64,000 bases of DNA from Polyangium sp. y55x31. GTDB taxonomy: Bacteria > Myxococcota_A > Polyangia > Polyangiales > Polyangiaceae. The stretch spans positions 186,001-250,000 of the forward strand of contig NZ_JARZHG010000006.1 in assembly GCF_029946505.1 (NCBI RefSeq), written 5' to 3'. The stretch's first letter is position 1, and every line of letters starts with the position of its first letter. The notes below the pieces were generated by a model. The model was given only the letters and a program-made list of their open reading frames with translations, was not told where the DNA came from and searched no databases. The position numbers and the translations under genes are program-made. Below are positions 9,284-18,781 of this stretch, one piece after another.

Positions 9284-9892
9284 GTGGCCCGACCGTCGAA
9301 CACCGAGGAGCGCCGGAGGCAGATCGTGGAGGGGCTGCTCGCCGTGATGGCGGAGCGCGGCTACGAGCGGGCCACGATCCAGGAGGTCGCGCGCGCGGCA
9401 GGGCTCTCGCCCGGGCTCGTGCACTACCATTTCCGCGACAAACAGGAGATCCTGCTCGTAGGCGTGAACGAGCTCGCGGCGCGGGCGCGGGCGCGGGTGG
9501 ATGCGCGGGTCGCGCGGGCAAACAGCGCGCGGGGGAAGGTCGACGCGTTCCTCGATGCGTATCTCGCGACGGGCAAGGACGCGGATCCGGCCGCGGTGGC
9601 CGCGTGGGTGACGATCTCGGCCGAGGCCGTGAAGCAGCCGGAGGTGCGCGCGGCGTACGAGAAGGTGGCGCGGGAGGATCTCGAACGGCTGGAAGGGCTC
9701 TGCGCCGAGGTGATCGGCGCGCGGCGGGCGCGCGGCGTGGCGGCGGGGCTCTTTGCAGCCATTCAGGGGTATTTCGTGCTGGCCGCGGCGGCGCCGGGCC
9801 TCACGCCCAAGGGCTCGGCGGCGGCGACCGCGAAACGCATGGCGAAGGGCCTGCTCGACGAGGCAGCCGAAGACACGAAGGAGGCCGTGTGA
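9284..9892 (+). CDS. TetR-family transcriptional regulator
   Basis: 202 residues. The N-terminal helix-turn-helix is clear: TIQEVARAAGLSPGLVHYHFRDKQEIL, residues about 32-57. The C-terminal ligand domain is helical and Ala/Arg-rich with no specific match. GTG 9284 is chosen because GGAG lies six bases upstream; a TTG at 9257 would read through the palindrome at 9255-9268. The stop overlaps the start of the transporter gene (GTGA), so the two form an operon. It probably represses itself and the transporter; the inducer is unknown. Confidence 0.85.
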   Translation: MARPSNTEERRRQIVEGLLAVMAERGYERATIQEVARAAGLSPGLVHYHFRDKQEILLVGVNELAARARARVDARVARANSARGKVDAFLDAYLATGKDADPAAVAAWVTISAEAVKQPEVRAAYEKVAREDLERLEGLCAEVIGARRARGVAAGLFAAIQGYFVLAAAAPGLTPKGSAAATAKRMAKGLLDEAAEDTKEAV

Positions 9893-11121
9893 CGATCCAG
9901 CGGAGCACGCTGACGAAGCTCGGATTGCTTTCGAGCCTCTATTTCTCGCAGGGTTTGCCTTTTGGCTTCTTCACGGTGGCCTTGCCCATCCTGCTCCAGA
10001 AGATGGGTTTGTCCTTGCCGGCCATTGGCCTGAGCCAGCTTCTCGCGCTCCCGTGGGCGCTGAAGTTCCTGTGGTCGCCGTACATCGACCGGCGCGACGC
10101 GGGCCGGCTCGGGCGGCGGCGCGGCGTGATCCTGCCGATCCAGGTTCTCTCGGCGCTGCTCCTTTTGGGCCTCGCATTCACCTCGAAGGGCGCGCCGACG
10201 GTCGCCTGGCTCCTCGCGGCCGTCTTTTGCGTCAACCTGCTCGCGGCGACGCAGGACGTGGCGACCGACGGCCTCGCGGTGGACATCCTGTCGGGCCGAG
10301 AGCTCGGCTGGGGCAATGGCGTGCAGGTGGCGGCGTATCGCGTTGGAATGGTCATCGGCGGGGCTCCGCTCGTCCACGTCTTCGCCGCGGTGGGCTTCCG
10401 GATGACCCTCGTGAGCCTCGGCGTGATGCTCCTCGTCGCGACGCTGCCGATCGTGTTCTTCCAGGAGCCGCCGAGCACGCCGCGCCCGGCCCGCGAAAGC
10501 CCGAGTTTGTCCTACTGGATAAAGCGCCCGGGGGCCTTTTCGTGGCTCGGGCTGCTCTTCGTCTACAAGGCCGGCGAGAACTTCGCCACGGGGATGCTGA
10601 AGAACTATTTCGCGGACGAGCGAGGTGCGGGGCTCGGGCTCGAAGAGGTCGGATGGCTCGTCGCGGGCGTGGGTTTCACCGCGGGGCTCGCCGGCGCAGC
10701 GCTCGGAGGCGCGCTCGTGCGGAGGCTCGGATACCGACGCGCACTGATCGGGTTCGGGGTTTTGCAGACCGCCGGAGTGCTTTTGTATGCGCTCGTCGCG
10801 CGGCAGCAAGCGACGATGTCGATGCTCGGCGTCGCGTGCGCCGTCGAGCACCTCGCGAGCGGAATGGCCACGGTCGCGCTGTTCACGGCCATGATGGATT
10901 CATGCCGTCCGGAGCACGCGGCCGCCGATTACACGGTGCAAGCCTCGGTGGTGGTGGCGGCGAGCGGCGCGGCGGCGGCGGCGAGCGGGTTTTCCGCGAA
11001 GGCGCTGGGATACGCTGGGCATTTCACGCTGGCCGCCGCGCTGGCCGCGCTCGCTGTGGTGTTCGTGGGAATGGTGTTCCGGAGCGGACGAGGGCTCGAG
11101 GCGTCGGTGATGCGAGGCTGA
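9889..11121 (+). CDS. AmpG-like major facilitator transporter
   Basis: 410 residues with about 12 hydrophobic helices. The family marker AATQDVATDGLAVDIL (about residues 115-130) and the N-terminal SSLYFSQGLPFGFFT pattern are those of the AmpG / acetyl-CoA-transporter branch of the MFS. Characterised members import anhydromuropeptides or related cell-wall fragments across the inner membrane, but substrate cannot be read from sequence. GTG start overlaps the TetR stop and has GAAGGAGG five bases upstream. Control by the preceding TetR protein is very likely. The nearby M15 peptidase would fit a cell-wall recycling theme, as inference only. Confidence 0.82.
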   Translation: MTIQRSTLTKLGLLSSLYFSQGLPFGFFTVALPILLQKMGLSLPAIGLSQLLALPWALKFLWSPYIDRRDAGRLGRRRGVILPIQVLSALLLLGLAFTSKGAPTVAWLLAAVFCVNLLAATQDVATDGLAVDILSGRELGWGNGVQVAAYRVGMVIGGAPLVHVFAAVGFRMTLVSLGVMLLVATLPIVFFQEPPSTPRPARESPSLSYWIKRPGAFSWLGLLFVYKAGENFATGMLKNYFADERGAGLGLEEVGWLVAGVGFTAGLAGAALGGALVRRLGYRRALIGFGVLQTAGVLLYALVARQQATMSMLGVACAVEHLASGMATVALFTAMMDSCRPEHAAADYTVQASVVVAASGAAAAASGFSAKALGYAGHFTLAAALAALAVVFVGMVFRSGRGLEASVMRG

Positions 11122-11133
11122 CTCCCGCAGCGC

Positions 11134-12717
11134 TCAGGGCGCCGGGAACTGCGGGTGCTTTTCGATGAGCGAGGCGATCTCGGCGATCACCGGATCGGCA
11201 AGCTCGGGGTCATACGCGAGGGCCGCGTCGTGCGCCTCGGTGAGGCTCTTCTTGCTCGGGCGTTTCAACGCCTCGGCATACATGACGATCACCTTGCCCT
11301 TCGGCAGCCCCTTCTTTTGCGCGTCGAGGAGCTCGCCGATCGTCGTCGTGACCTCCGTCGTCTGCTTTGCGTAGGTGATGGGCGTGGTCCAGACGGCGCG
11401 AATCGTGACCGGATCCATCGGATTGATGACGGCCGGATCGCAGGCCTTCAGGACCTGGCTGAAGATCATCGCGTCGTTCGGCGCGAGGTGCTGCGGCTCC
11501 ACGTCCGTCTTGTCCGTCGCGTATTGCTCGCCGTAGAACTTGTGGATGTCGAAGTACCAGGGGAGCGTGAACTCGACGCTGACGCTGCGGGCCGCGACAT
11601 CCATGGTCTCGTCGAATCGATTGGCGAGCATGTTCGTGGCCTCCTCGACGGAATCGAGATACACGTACGCGCCCCGGCCCTTGTCCGTCAGCGTATCCAT
11701 GATCGTGTCGTTGTGCGTGAGCGCCGGGCCCGTCGCGACGCCGAGGAGATAGATGCCCTCCTTGTCGGCGTCCTCGGCCGCCATGGCGATGCGGTCGGCA
11801 TCCGTGACGCCGACGGTCGCGCCGCCGTCGCTGATGAGGACCACGCGGTTCAAGCGCCCCGGCGCATAATGCTTCTGGGCGAGGTCGTAGCCCGCGTGGA
11901 GGCCACTCGCGAGATCCGTCCCGCCGCTCGCCGTGAGGGCGTCGACGACCGCGAGGATCGCGGGATCGTTCGGTCCGGTGGCCACGTGATCGGCGAGCAG
12001 GACGTTGTTCGCCGAGCCCCACGTGACGATTCCGACGAGGTCGCCCGCCGCGAGCTGCGACGCAATCGCGGAGACGGCGGCCTTCGCCCGCGTGAGGCCC
12101 GGGCCCTGCATGGAGCCCGAGGTGTCGACGAGGAACGTGATGTTCATCGGCTTTCGCGGCTGGATCGCGTTGAAGGAGCGCAAGGCGACCTGGAAATAGA
12201 GCTGCTCCGGAGCCTCCTTGTCGGCCTCGAGCTCGGGGAAGAGGGTGAGCTGGCCAGGCGGGGCCGCGGGATACAGGATCTGGTAGTAATTCAAGAATTC
12301 GTGGGTGCGGATTTCGCTCGGGAATGGCTCCATCCCGAGCCGGAGCAGGTCGCGGGCGTGGACCGGCGACGCCATGGAGTTCGAGTCGTCGGCCGAGACG
12401 AAGAAGGTGGCCGGCTTGGACTGATCGAGGCCCACGCAGCCAAAGGTGGAGTCGACGCTCAGGACGAGGGTGTCGTCCGGGTGGGGCGGAGGGGGCGGAG
12501 GCGGCGTAGGCGGCTCGTCGGGGCCAGCGCCCGCGGAGTTCGTGTTGCCGCCCGAATCGCTGGCACCGCTGCCCGGCTGCCCGCCGCTGCCCCCATTGCC
12601 GGCGGTCGGTTCGACCGGCGCCGAATCGGCCGCGCACGCGGCGAGCCCAAGGCCAAGGCCGCAGCTCCAGGCGCAGAGCGCGGAGAAGACGAAGGGAAGA
12701 GAAGACGATCGCTTCAT
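11134..12717 (-). CDS. von Willebrand factor A domain lipoprotein (YfbK-like)
   Basis: 527 residues. Leader ends in GLAACAAD (lipoprotein), followed by a Gly/Ser/Asn linker and a poly-Pro run (residues about 70-80). A YfbK-like N-terminal region (NSMASPVHARDLLRLGMEPFP, then EFLNYYQILYP) precedes a vWA domain with an intact MIDAS: DTSGSM, the Thr of GGTDL, and SDGGA. The C-terminal 150 residues resemble the domain that follows vWA in YfbK-type proteins. vWA domains bind partners through a divalent cation, so this is likely an envelope adhesion or assembly protein. GGAGG lies six bases before the ATG. It converges with the transporter gene. Confidence 0.82.
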   Translation of the reverse strand: MKRSSSLPFVFSALCAWSCGLGLGLAACAADSAPVEPTAGNGGSGGQPGSGASDSGGNTNSAGAGPDEPPTPPPPPPPHPDDTLVLSVDSTFGCVGLDQSKPATFFVSADDSNSMASPVHARDLLRLGMEPFPSEIRTHEFLNYYQILYPAAPPGQLTLFPELEADKEAPEQLYFQVALRSFNAIQPRKPMNITFLVDTSGSMQGPGLTRAKAAVSAIASQLAAGDLVGIVTWGSANNVLLADHVATGPNDPAILAVVDALTASGGTDLASGLHAGYDLAQKHYAPGRLNRVVLISDGGATVGVTDADRIAMAAEDADKEGIYLLGVATGPALTHNDTIMDTLTDKGRGAYVYLDSVEEATNMLANRFDETMDVAARSVSVEFTLPWYFDIHKFYGEQYATDKTDVEPQHLAPNDAMIFSQVLKACDPAVINPMDPVTIRAVWTTPITYAKQTTEVTTTIGELLDAQKKGLPKGKVIVMYAEALKRPSKKSLTEAHDAALAYDPELADPVIAEIASLIEKHPQFPAP

Positions 12718-12961
12718 GCAAGACCTCCAGGCGAAGGGAAGCGTGGCAAGGTCCGTGCCCTCCCGCACCTCGGCATCTCTGCCGCGAGGCCCCCAAAAAC
12801 GAGCCGCGCCCCGGCCCAAGATGACACAGATCGCGAGAAAAAAGACAGGCCAACGCGCGAGGCCAAGCCCCTGCCGGCCGCGATAACCTTTGCGGATGCG
12901 CGGGCGCCGGTGAGGACGGAATGGTTCGTCCTGTAAACCGGTTTTCGGGGGGGATGCTCGC

Positions 12962-15511
12962 CTACCGCGCGAGCTGCGCCGGGACCGCGAGGCGGATCGT
13001 GCCCTTCGGGACCGCGAACTCGAAGAAGGCGCCGCGCCGATCCGCGATGCCCATGCGGAGGAGCCCGTCCTCCCGCACGAGCGCGTAAGGCGCGCGCGAG
13101 AGCGGCTCGTCCTTGCCGTCGGGCGCGACGAAGACGAGGACGTCGTCGGTGCCCGGCGTACGCACGGGAAGACGCGCGCAGCGGTTCGCCACGGCGGCGT
13201 TGCGATCCTCGCCGGTACATCGCGCGAGCGCGCGACGCTCGAGGTCCTTGCCCGTCTGCGCGCGAGAGACGTCACGCCAGAGCGCTTCGGCAGCCGCGAG
13301 GCGGACGGCCTCGGAGCGATCACGTTGCAGGAGGCTCATGACGAGCCCCGGCTCGCACGAAGCGCCCGCAAGCCCGACCGCGACGACGGCGTTGGCCCGC
13401 ACGTAAGGTCGCGGATCGGTGGCCGCGCGGCAGAGCGAGGCCTGCACGTCGGACGCAGCGCCCTCGCGCGCCGCAATGCGGCCGAGCGCGCCCGCCGCAT
13501 TGCCCGCGACGGCGACGTCGGGATCCGTGACAGCCCGCGTGAGCGCGGAGACGGTGTCCTTTTTGCCGACGGCGCCGAGCGACCAGGCCGCGTTCGCGCG
13601 CACGCCGGGATCGGCGTCGCCGAGCAGCGGGACGAGCACGGACGCGGCCTCCGGATGGCCCGCGAGCGCCTCGGCGACCTTGCGCCGATCGTCGATGCCG
13701 GACGCGACGAACTTGCGCAGGACCTTGCCGCTCGCCTCGCCACGCATGCGGCCGAGGCCTTCGAGCAAAGCATCACGCGCGACGTCGGGCGACGACGGGA
13801 GGGCCGCGCCGACACGCTCGGCGAGCGCAGGATCGGTGGCGCGCGACAGCGCCCCCGCGAGCGCGAGGCCAATCGCTCCGCGATCTTGCTCAGCCGCGAC
13901 CTGGAGCCGTTCGAGGAGCTTCACCGCGGCCGAAGGGCCACCCGCACGCGCGATCGACGCTGCCGCCGCGAGCCGCACGTCCGCCGCGTCGTCGGCGATC
14001 GCATCGAGCAGCACGGCCTCGACCTTCGGCGGCGCGGGCGCGTACGCGCCGAGCGCTTCGAGCACCGCGAGCCGGAACGAGCGCGACTTCGTGGTCGCGA
14101 GCGGCAAGAGCACGTCATGCGCGCGCGGCGAGCCCGTGCGACCGAGGAGGCGCACGAGCTCGATCTTCTCGTCGGGCGGAGTCGCCGCGTCGAGCAGCAT
14201 CGCGCGCGCCGGATCGACCGCGCGTCCGTCGGGCCGCGCCGGATCGAGCAGCTCCGAGGCCGCGCGGATGGCTTCACGTCGCACGGTGGGATCGGCGTCG
14301 GAGAGGAGCTCGAGCACCGCGGGGAGAGCCTCGGACGAACCGAGGAGCGCGAGCGCGCGGAGGCCATGCTTGAGGGGAAGGACGCCGCGCTGCATCGCGC
14401 GCACGGTCGGATCGAGCCCTTCCTTCGCGCCGAGCGCGCCGAGCACGAGCGCCGCGCCCGCCGCCGTGGAAGGCGAGGGCGAGCCCGACAGCACCGTGAC
14501 GAGCTGCGGCGCCGCGCTCTTGCCCGCCATGACGAGCGCCTCGCGCACGGGCGAACGTGGCGCCGAGGGATCGTCCTTCGCGAGCGCGCCGATGAGCGCG
14601 CGCACCGCGCTCTCCGAGCCGATGCGGCCGAGCGCCCGCAGCGCCGCCGCGCGCACCTCGCCCGCCCCCGCGCTCCCCTGCCCCGGGCGCACGCCGGGCA
14701 TGCTGGGCGCGAGGACGGCGTCGCTCCCCGATCCCGCTTCGAGGAGCGGCGCGATCGCCGCCGTGGCCTCGTCCGAGCGCAGCTTGCCGAGCGCGGTGAC
14801 GGCCTCGACGCGCACGTCCTGCGAACCATCCTGCAGCGCGATCATGAGCGCGCTCGTGGCCCGCGCATCCCCGAGCTCGCCGAGAGAGCGCGCCACGGCG
14901 CGACGCACCTCCGGCACCGCGTCCTGCACCTTGCCGATGAGCGGAACGACCGCGCGTGGATCGGCGAGCCTGCCGAGCGCGCGCGCGACCTCGACGCGCA
15001 CCTCGAGCGCGCTGTCGTCGAGGTGTCCGAGGAGCGGCGAGACCGCGTCGGGCAAACCCGAGCTGCCCATGGCCGACGCCGCCGCGACGCGGACCTTCGA
15101 ATCCGGATCACCGAGCACGCGGCCGAGCGCCACGACGCTGCGATCCGTGGGCGAGGAGCGGATGACGTCACAAGCCGCGAGCCTTAGCCTCGCGTCGCCC
15201 TCGCCGAGCCAGCCGATGACGAGGTCCCCGGCGCGGGGCAATCGCAGCGCGATGGCCGCCTCGGCTGCCGAGAGCCGCACCTCGACGTCGGGATCGCCGA
15301 GCGCGCGCTGCGCGAGCGGGATACCGAGCTCCGAAGGGAGCTCGCCGATCCGCGGAGCCGCGGCGCGCCGCTCGGAGACGTCGGGCGAGGCGAGCGAGCG
15401 AGCGATGCGCTCGGGCACGTTGGGCCAGACGAACGCATCGGCCGCTCCGCCCGAAAAAAGCGAGAGCGAGACGGAGAGCGAGAGGAGGCCGGCTCGGACG
15501 AGGCTACGCAT
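12962..15511 (-). CDS. Exported HEAT-repeat protein
   Basis: 849 residues: a signal peptide (MRSLVRAGLLSLSVSLSLF...GAADA) then about 20 HEAT/PBS-type helical repeats of roughly 31 residues, with recurring DPD/VRxAAAxALGxLGD consensus. Such alpha-solenoids act as binding scaffolds. The extreme C-terminus changes character (VFVAPDGKDEPLSRA onward, beta-rich). ATG 15511 is chosen for the signal peptide; a GTG 36 bases upstream is possible. It follows the membrane-protein gene at 16872 on the same strand after 83 bases, so may be in its operon. Partner unknown. Confidence 0.8.
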   Translation of the reverse strand: MRSLVRAGLLSLSVSLSLFSGGAADAFVWPNVPERIARSLASPDVSERRAAAPRIGELPSELGIPLAQRALGDPDVEVRLSAAEAAIALRLPRAGDLVIGWLGEGDARLRLAACDVIRSSPTDRSVVALGRVLGDPDSKVRVAAASAMGSSGLPDAVSPLLGHLDDSALEVRVEVARALGRLADPRAVVPLIGKVQDAVPEVRRAVARSLGELGDARATSALMIALQDGSQDVRVEAVTALGKLRSDEATAAIAPLLEAGSGSDAVLAPSMPGVRPGQGSAGAGEVRAAALRALGRIGSESAVRALIGALAKDDPSAPRSPVREALVMAGKSAAPQLVTVLSGSPSPSTAAGAALVLGALGAKEGLDPTVRAMQRGVLPLKHGLRALALLGSSEALPAVLELLSDADPTVRREAIRAASELLDPARPDGRAVDPARAMLLDAATPPDEKIELVRLLGRTGSPRAHDVLLPLATTKSRSFRLAVLEALGAYAPAPPKVEAVLLDAIADDAADVRLAAAASIARAGGPSAAVKLLERLQVAAEQDRGAIGLALAGALSRATDPALAERVGAALPSSPDVARDALLEGLGRMRGEASGKVLRKFVASGIDDRRKVAEALAGHPEAASVLVPLLGDADPGVRANAAWSLGAVGKKDTVSALTRAVTDPDVAVAGNAAGALGRIAAREGAASDVQASLCRAATDPRPYVRANAVVAVGLAGASCEPGLVMSLLQRDRSEAVRLAAAEALWRDVSRAQTGKDLERRALARCTGEDRNAAVANRCARLPVRTPGTDDVLVFVAPDGKDEPLSRAPYALVREDGLLRMGIADRRGAFFEFAVPKGTIRLAVPAQLAR

Positions 15512-15594
15512 GCGGATCGAGCGCGTGACCGAACGCGCGACGCGCACCGTACCATGTTTTGCGGGTCGAGCCGGCTCGTCGCGAAGCGCGAGGC

Positions 15595-16872
15595 TCAGGA
15601 AAGCGGAGGAGGCGGAGCACTGCTACGCGAGGCGATGGGACGCACGCTCTCTTCACGTACGGGCGTACTCGCGCTCGAGCCGGCCGAGCTGACCGAGAGC
15701 TGCGGCTCGGCGGCCGTCGTGCGCTCCTTGGGACGGACTTTTTCGGGCGGCGGCGCGGCCGCGCGCAGGTTGATGAGCTTGTTCAGGAGATCGAACCAGA
15801 ACGGCGCGCCGAGCGCGATCGCGATCGCCGTGAAGAGCCACCCGCCGAAGCGACGCCCGAACCCGCCGAGCGTCGCAGGTATCGCGCGACGATCACACGT
15901 GACCTCGGCCGTCGGAGTGCAAAGGAATCCGCGCCCCTCGGGCCAGCCCATCGGCAACGTGAGCTCGTCGAGGCCACGCTTGACCGCGACGACGCGCTTG
16001 CGCACGAGCTCCTCGGTCTTCTTCTCGTCGACGAAGACTTCGGACGGCTTCGCATTCGCATTCGCCTTCTGCTCCGCCACGACCTCCGCGGCCGTCTTCA
16101 CCATGGCCGATTCGGATTTCACGCTCTCGGCCACCGCCGACGCCACGGACTCGCGCAGCACGGCGTCACGGTTGAGGCTGTCGAGCACGAGGAACGTGTC
16201 CACGTTCAGCACGACGGCCGAGAAGAGCCCCACGATGGAGATCAGGATGTGCGCCGTCCGCTTGTACCAGCCGGAGACGCTGTCCATCGCGCGATCGAAC
16301 CACGCGGCGATCTGCTGCGTCGCGTCCTCGAGCGTCTTGACGCTCGCGTCCGAGACGAGCGCCGTGAGCGCGATGCGCGTGTCCTCTTCGAAGTCCTTGG
16401 CCTCGGCGAGGCGCTTCTTGAAGTCGTCGAGGCTCGCCGCGACCTTCTTCGTCGCGCCCTCGCCTCCGCCGTCGGTCTTCGGCCAGAGCCTGCTGAAGAA
16501 GCCTTTGAGCGCGCGGAGCGGGATCGACAGGATGCCGCGCACGAGCCCCATCCGCTCCGGCCTCCGCGATCGATCCGTGCCGTCCTTCCAGCCCGCGACC
16601 GCGTCGACGAGCGCGCGCGCAAAAAGGTCCGACGGGATGTACGAGGGGTCGCTGTCGTCGTCCTTCGTCAAACCGTCGATCAGCGGGTGCGCGTAGACCT
16701 TGTCCGTCAGCGTGCGGTCCTTGAGGAGCCGCTCGATGCCCTGCCGCAGCGTGACGGAGCGCAGCGACAAGATGCCGGAGATCGCCTCGGTGATGGCCGA
16801 GGCGATCACGCTGAGCAGCATGAAGACGAAGGAGATCCCGATCGCGACGTCGAGGATGGTCGATATGGACAC
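15595..16872 (-). CDS. Membrane protein, unknown function
   Basis: 425 residues. An N-terminal membrane helix (about 5-28), a long cytoplasmic or periplasmic part with a Lys/Asp-rich and coiled-coil-like section (130-200), a helix near 215-240, and a last helix near 345-365 carrying GAPFWFDLLNKLINLR, a motif I have seen in conserved uncharacterised bacterial membrane proteins. The tail (375-425) is Ser/Pro-rich. GTG start with GAGGAGG six bases upstream. It is first in a possible two-gene unit with the HEAT-repeat gene and divergent from the DUF2064 gene. Confidence 0.72.
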   Translation of the reverse strand: MSISTILDVAIGISFVFMLLSVIASAITEAISGILSLRSVTLRQGIERLLKDRTLTDKVYAHPLIDGLTKDDDSDPSYIPSDLFARALVDAVAGWKDGTDRSRRPERMGLVRGILSIPLRALKGFFSRLWPKTDGGGEGATKKVAASLDDFKKRLAEAKDFEEDTRIALTALVSDASVKTLEDATQQIAAWFDRAMDSVSGWYKRTAHILISIVGLFSAVVLNVDTFLVLDSLNRDAVLRESVASAVAESVKSESAMVKTAAEVVAEQKANANAKPSEVFVDEKKTEELVRKRVVAVKRGLDELTLPMGWPEGRGFLCTPTAEVTCDRRAIPATLGGFGRRFGGWLFTAIAIALGAPFWFDLLNKLINLRAAAPPPEKVRPKERTTAAEPQLSVSSAGSSASTPVREESVRPIASRSSAPPPPLS

Positions 16873-17068
16873 GGCTACCTCCTCGCCGGCGGGACGCCCT
16901 GCCGGGCCTCCCGGCGCCCTTCCCCCACACGTGCCTCGAGCGCCGAGCCGACACGCTCATGGTCCCAGAGGATCCCCCCTCACGCAATCGAGGCCGGACA
17001 AAGAAAGGCCGGCCTGAGAGGCTGCCTTCGAATCGACCGCCTCTCGCTTGGCCAAGGACACGAAACTC

Positions 17069-17815
17069 GTGGTACGACGAGGCGTGGCCGACCATCGCGC
17101 CCGCCCCACCGTCCGCCCCCAGAGGCTCGCGCTCGGCGTCCTCGCTCGCGCTCCGATCGCGGGAACGGCGAAGCCTCACCTCTCTCCACCGCTCTCGCCC
17201 GAGGCCGCCGCGGAGCTCTCGTCGGCGCTCCTCGGCGACGCGCTGAACATGCTCGCCATCCTGCCGATGGCGTATCGCGCGGTGCTCAGCGTGTCCGACG
17301 AGGAGAGCGCGTTGCTGCAGAAGCTCGTGCCAGGGCGATGGCAACACGTCGTCTCGGCTGGCACGACGCACCTCGAGAAGCGGCTCGTCCACGGGCTCGA
17401 GCACCTCTTCACGACGGGCGCCGAGGCCGCGGCGCTCGTCACGAGCGACGCGCCGTTCATGCCGCTCGACGAGGTGTTCGAGGGCCTGCTCTGGCTCGCC
17501 GCCAAGCGAAGGCGCCTGCTGCTCGGACCGACGGGGCCGGGGGGGCTTTACCTCATCGGCACGACGACCCCCGAGCCTGCGCTCTTCGAGGGAATGGACT
17601 GGACCTCGCCCGGCGTGCTCGAACGCGCGACGAAACGCGCCGCGGAGCTCGGCCTCGAGACGCAGCTCCTCAAGCCGACCTACGAGATCGACACGCCCGC
17701 GGATCTCGATCGTCTCGCCCGCGATCTCGCGAGCGGAACGGGAGGCCCCGGCATGTCCGCGCCCGGATGCACCGCGTTCCTTTCGCGCGCGGGCATTCGG
17801 CCCGTGAACCGCTGA
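17069..17815 (+). CDS. DUF2064 (TIGR04282-type) nucleotidyltransferase-like protein
   Basis: About 248 residues. The N-terminus LALGVLARAPIAGTAKPHLSP aligns with the 'FARAPxPGxxKTRL' signature of the DUF2064 family, a GT-A/nucleotidyltransferase fold often linked to cofactor or lipid-sugar pathways. VTSDAPFMPLDEV stands where the metal-binding 'GSDxP' normally is; GPTGPGGLYLIG matches 'GPxxDGGYxLIG' with the Asp replaced by Pro-Gly, so catalytic competence is uncertain. The start is ambiguous (TTG 17048, GTG 17069, GTG 17084); 17069 has AAGGA at good distance. It converges with the cytidylyltransferase-like gene. Confidence 0.65.
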   Translation: MVRRGVADHRARPTVRPQRLALGVLARAPIAGTAKPHLSPPLSPEAAAELSSALLGDALNMLAILPMAYRAVLSVSDEESALLQKLVPGRWQHVVSAGTTHLEKRLVHGLEHLFTTGAEAAALVTSDAPFMPLDEVFEGLLWLAAKRRRLLLGPTGPGGLYLIGTTTPEPALFEGMDWTSPGVLERATKRAAELGLETQLLKPTYEIDTPADLDRLARDLASGTGGPGMSAPGCTAFLSRAGIRPVNR

Positions 17816-17825
17816 GCGGCGGGTT

Positions 17826-18638
17826 TTACTCGGCGTCCGCGGCGGGCTGATACCCGGCGGCCCACGAGCGGCTCACCGGCGCCACGCGCTCGGAGGGGCG
17901 CGGATACGTGTCGCGATCGAGGCCGTCGCCGAACATGCGCAGAAGCAGCTCGGCCTGCTCCAGCGCGGCCGGCGTGTCGACGTCGATCCATCGCGCGTCG
18001 CCCGCGTCGCACGCGAAGAACATCCCCTCGTCGGCGAGCGCGCGCACGCCCTCCGACAGCGAGCAATCGCCCTTCGCCGCGTACACGCGATCGAGCGCCT
18101 CCACGAGCGAGGGGCCGATGCGGAACACGCCCGTGTCGAGCGCGTCGTACGCCGGGATCTCCTTGCCGATGTCCACGATGCGCCCGCGCTCGACGCGCAC
18201 CTTCGTGGCGTCGTCGAGATCGAAGCAGCGCGGGATGTCGTAATCGACGGCGAGCGCGGCCGCGCGGCTCGGCAGGTCGAGCGCGGCGAGCCGACGCACG
18301 ATCGCCGGCGCGTACAGGTGATCGGCCATCGTGAGCAGCGTCCCCGGGACGACATGCTCACGCGCGGCGAGCAGCGACACGCCGTTCTTGCGCTCGTACT
18401 GCGTGTTGCTCACGAACGAGATCGACAGGCCGAGGGAGCTCTCCGCGAGCGCGCGGCGAATGAGCTCTTCCTTGTACCCCGTGACCACCACCACTTCGCG
18501 GATCCCCTCGGCGCGTAGCGTCCGGAGGATGCGAACCAGAAGCGGAACCCCGGCGACCGGCTTGAGGGGCTTGGGTGCGATCTCGCCGCTCACGAGGCGA
18601 GAGCCGGTGCCTGCCGCGAGCACGATTGCCCGCTCCAT
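17826..18638 (-). CDS. Sugar/inositol-phosphate nucleotidyltransferase (IPCT-like)
   Basis: 270 residues of the GT-A nucleotidyltransferase fold: IVLAAGTGSRL...KPLKPVAGVPLL at the N-terminus and an acceptor region FVSNTQYERKNGVSLLAAR...LLTMADHLY. That last pattern (NP/NT-x(4)-ENG/KNG-x-SL then MSDHVY-like) is what I associate with CTP:inositol-1-phosphate cytidylyltransferases rather than glucose-1-phosphate enzymes. It lacks the membrane CDP-alcohol transferase domain found in fused versions. Its neighbour at 19335 makes inositol-1-phosphate, which supports the assignment. Start 18638 fits the family; ATG 18656 is an alternative. Confidence 0.7.
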   Translation of the reverse strand: MERAIVLAAGTGSRLVSGEIAPKPLKPVAGVPLLVRILRTLRAEGIREVVVVTGYKEELIRRALAESSLGLSISFVSNTQYERKNGVSLLAAREHVVPGTLLTMADHLYAPAIVRRLAALDLPSRAAALAVDYDIPRCFDLDDATKVRVERGRIVDIGKEIPAYDALDTGVFRIGPSLVEALDRVYAAKGDCSLSEGVRALADEGMFFACDAGDARWIDVDTPAALEQAELLLRMFGDGLDRDTYPRPSERVAPVSRSWAAGYQPAADAE

Positions 18639-18761
18639 CGTTCGTTTTTCAAGCATGGAAGGTGCGATGCCCAATCCGAAGACGCCCCTCGTAGCACGCC
18701 TTCTGCCTGCAAAACAATTCCCTTCGGTCCGCTTTCAACGGCGGTGTTCCGGCGCCTCACA

Positions 18762-18781
18762 GTGTTGCAAAAGCGCAACAC
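18762..18781. promoter_or_regulatory. Hairpin GTGTTGC/GCAACAC
   Basis: A perfect 7-bp inverted repeat with a six-base loop (AAAAGC) lies about 125 bases upstream of the cytidylyltransferase start and 550 upstream of ino1. No T-run follows on either strand, so an operator is more likely than a terminator. Confidence 0.35.

Noticed and set aside
12935-12944. AAACCGGTTT palindrome next to the end of the HEAT-repeat gene
   Set aside because: Too short to support a terminator or operator; lies between genes read in the same direction with no other signal.
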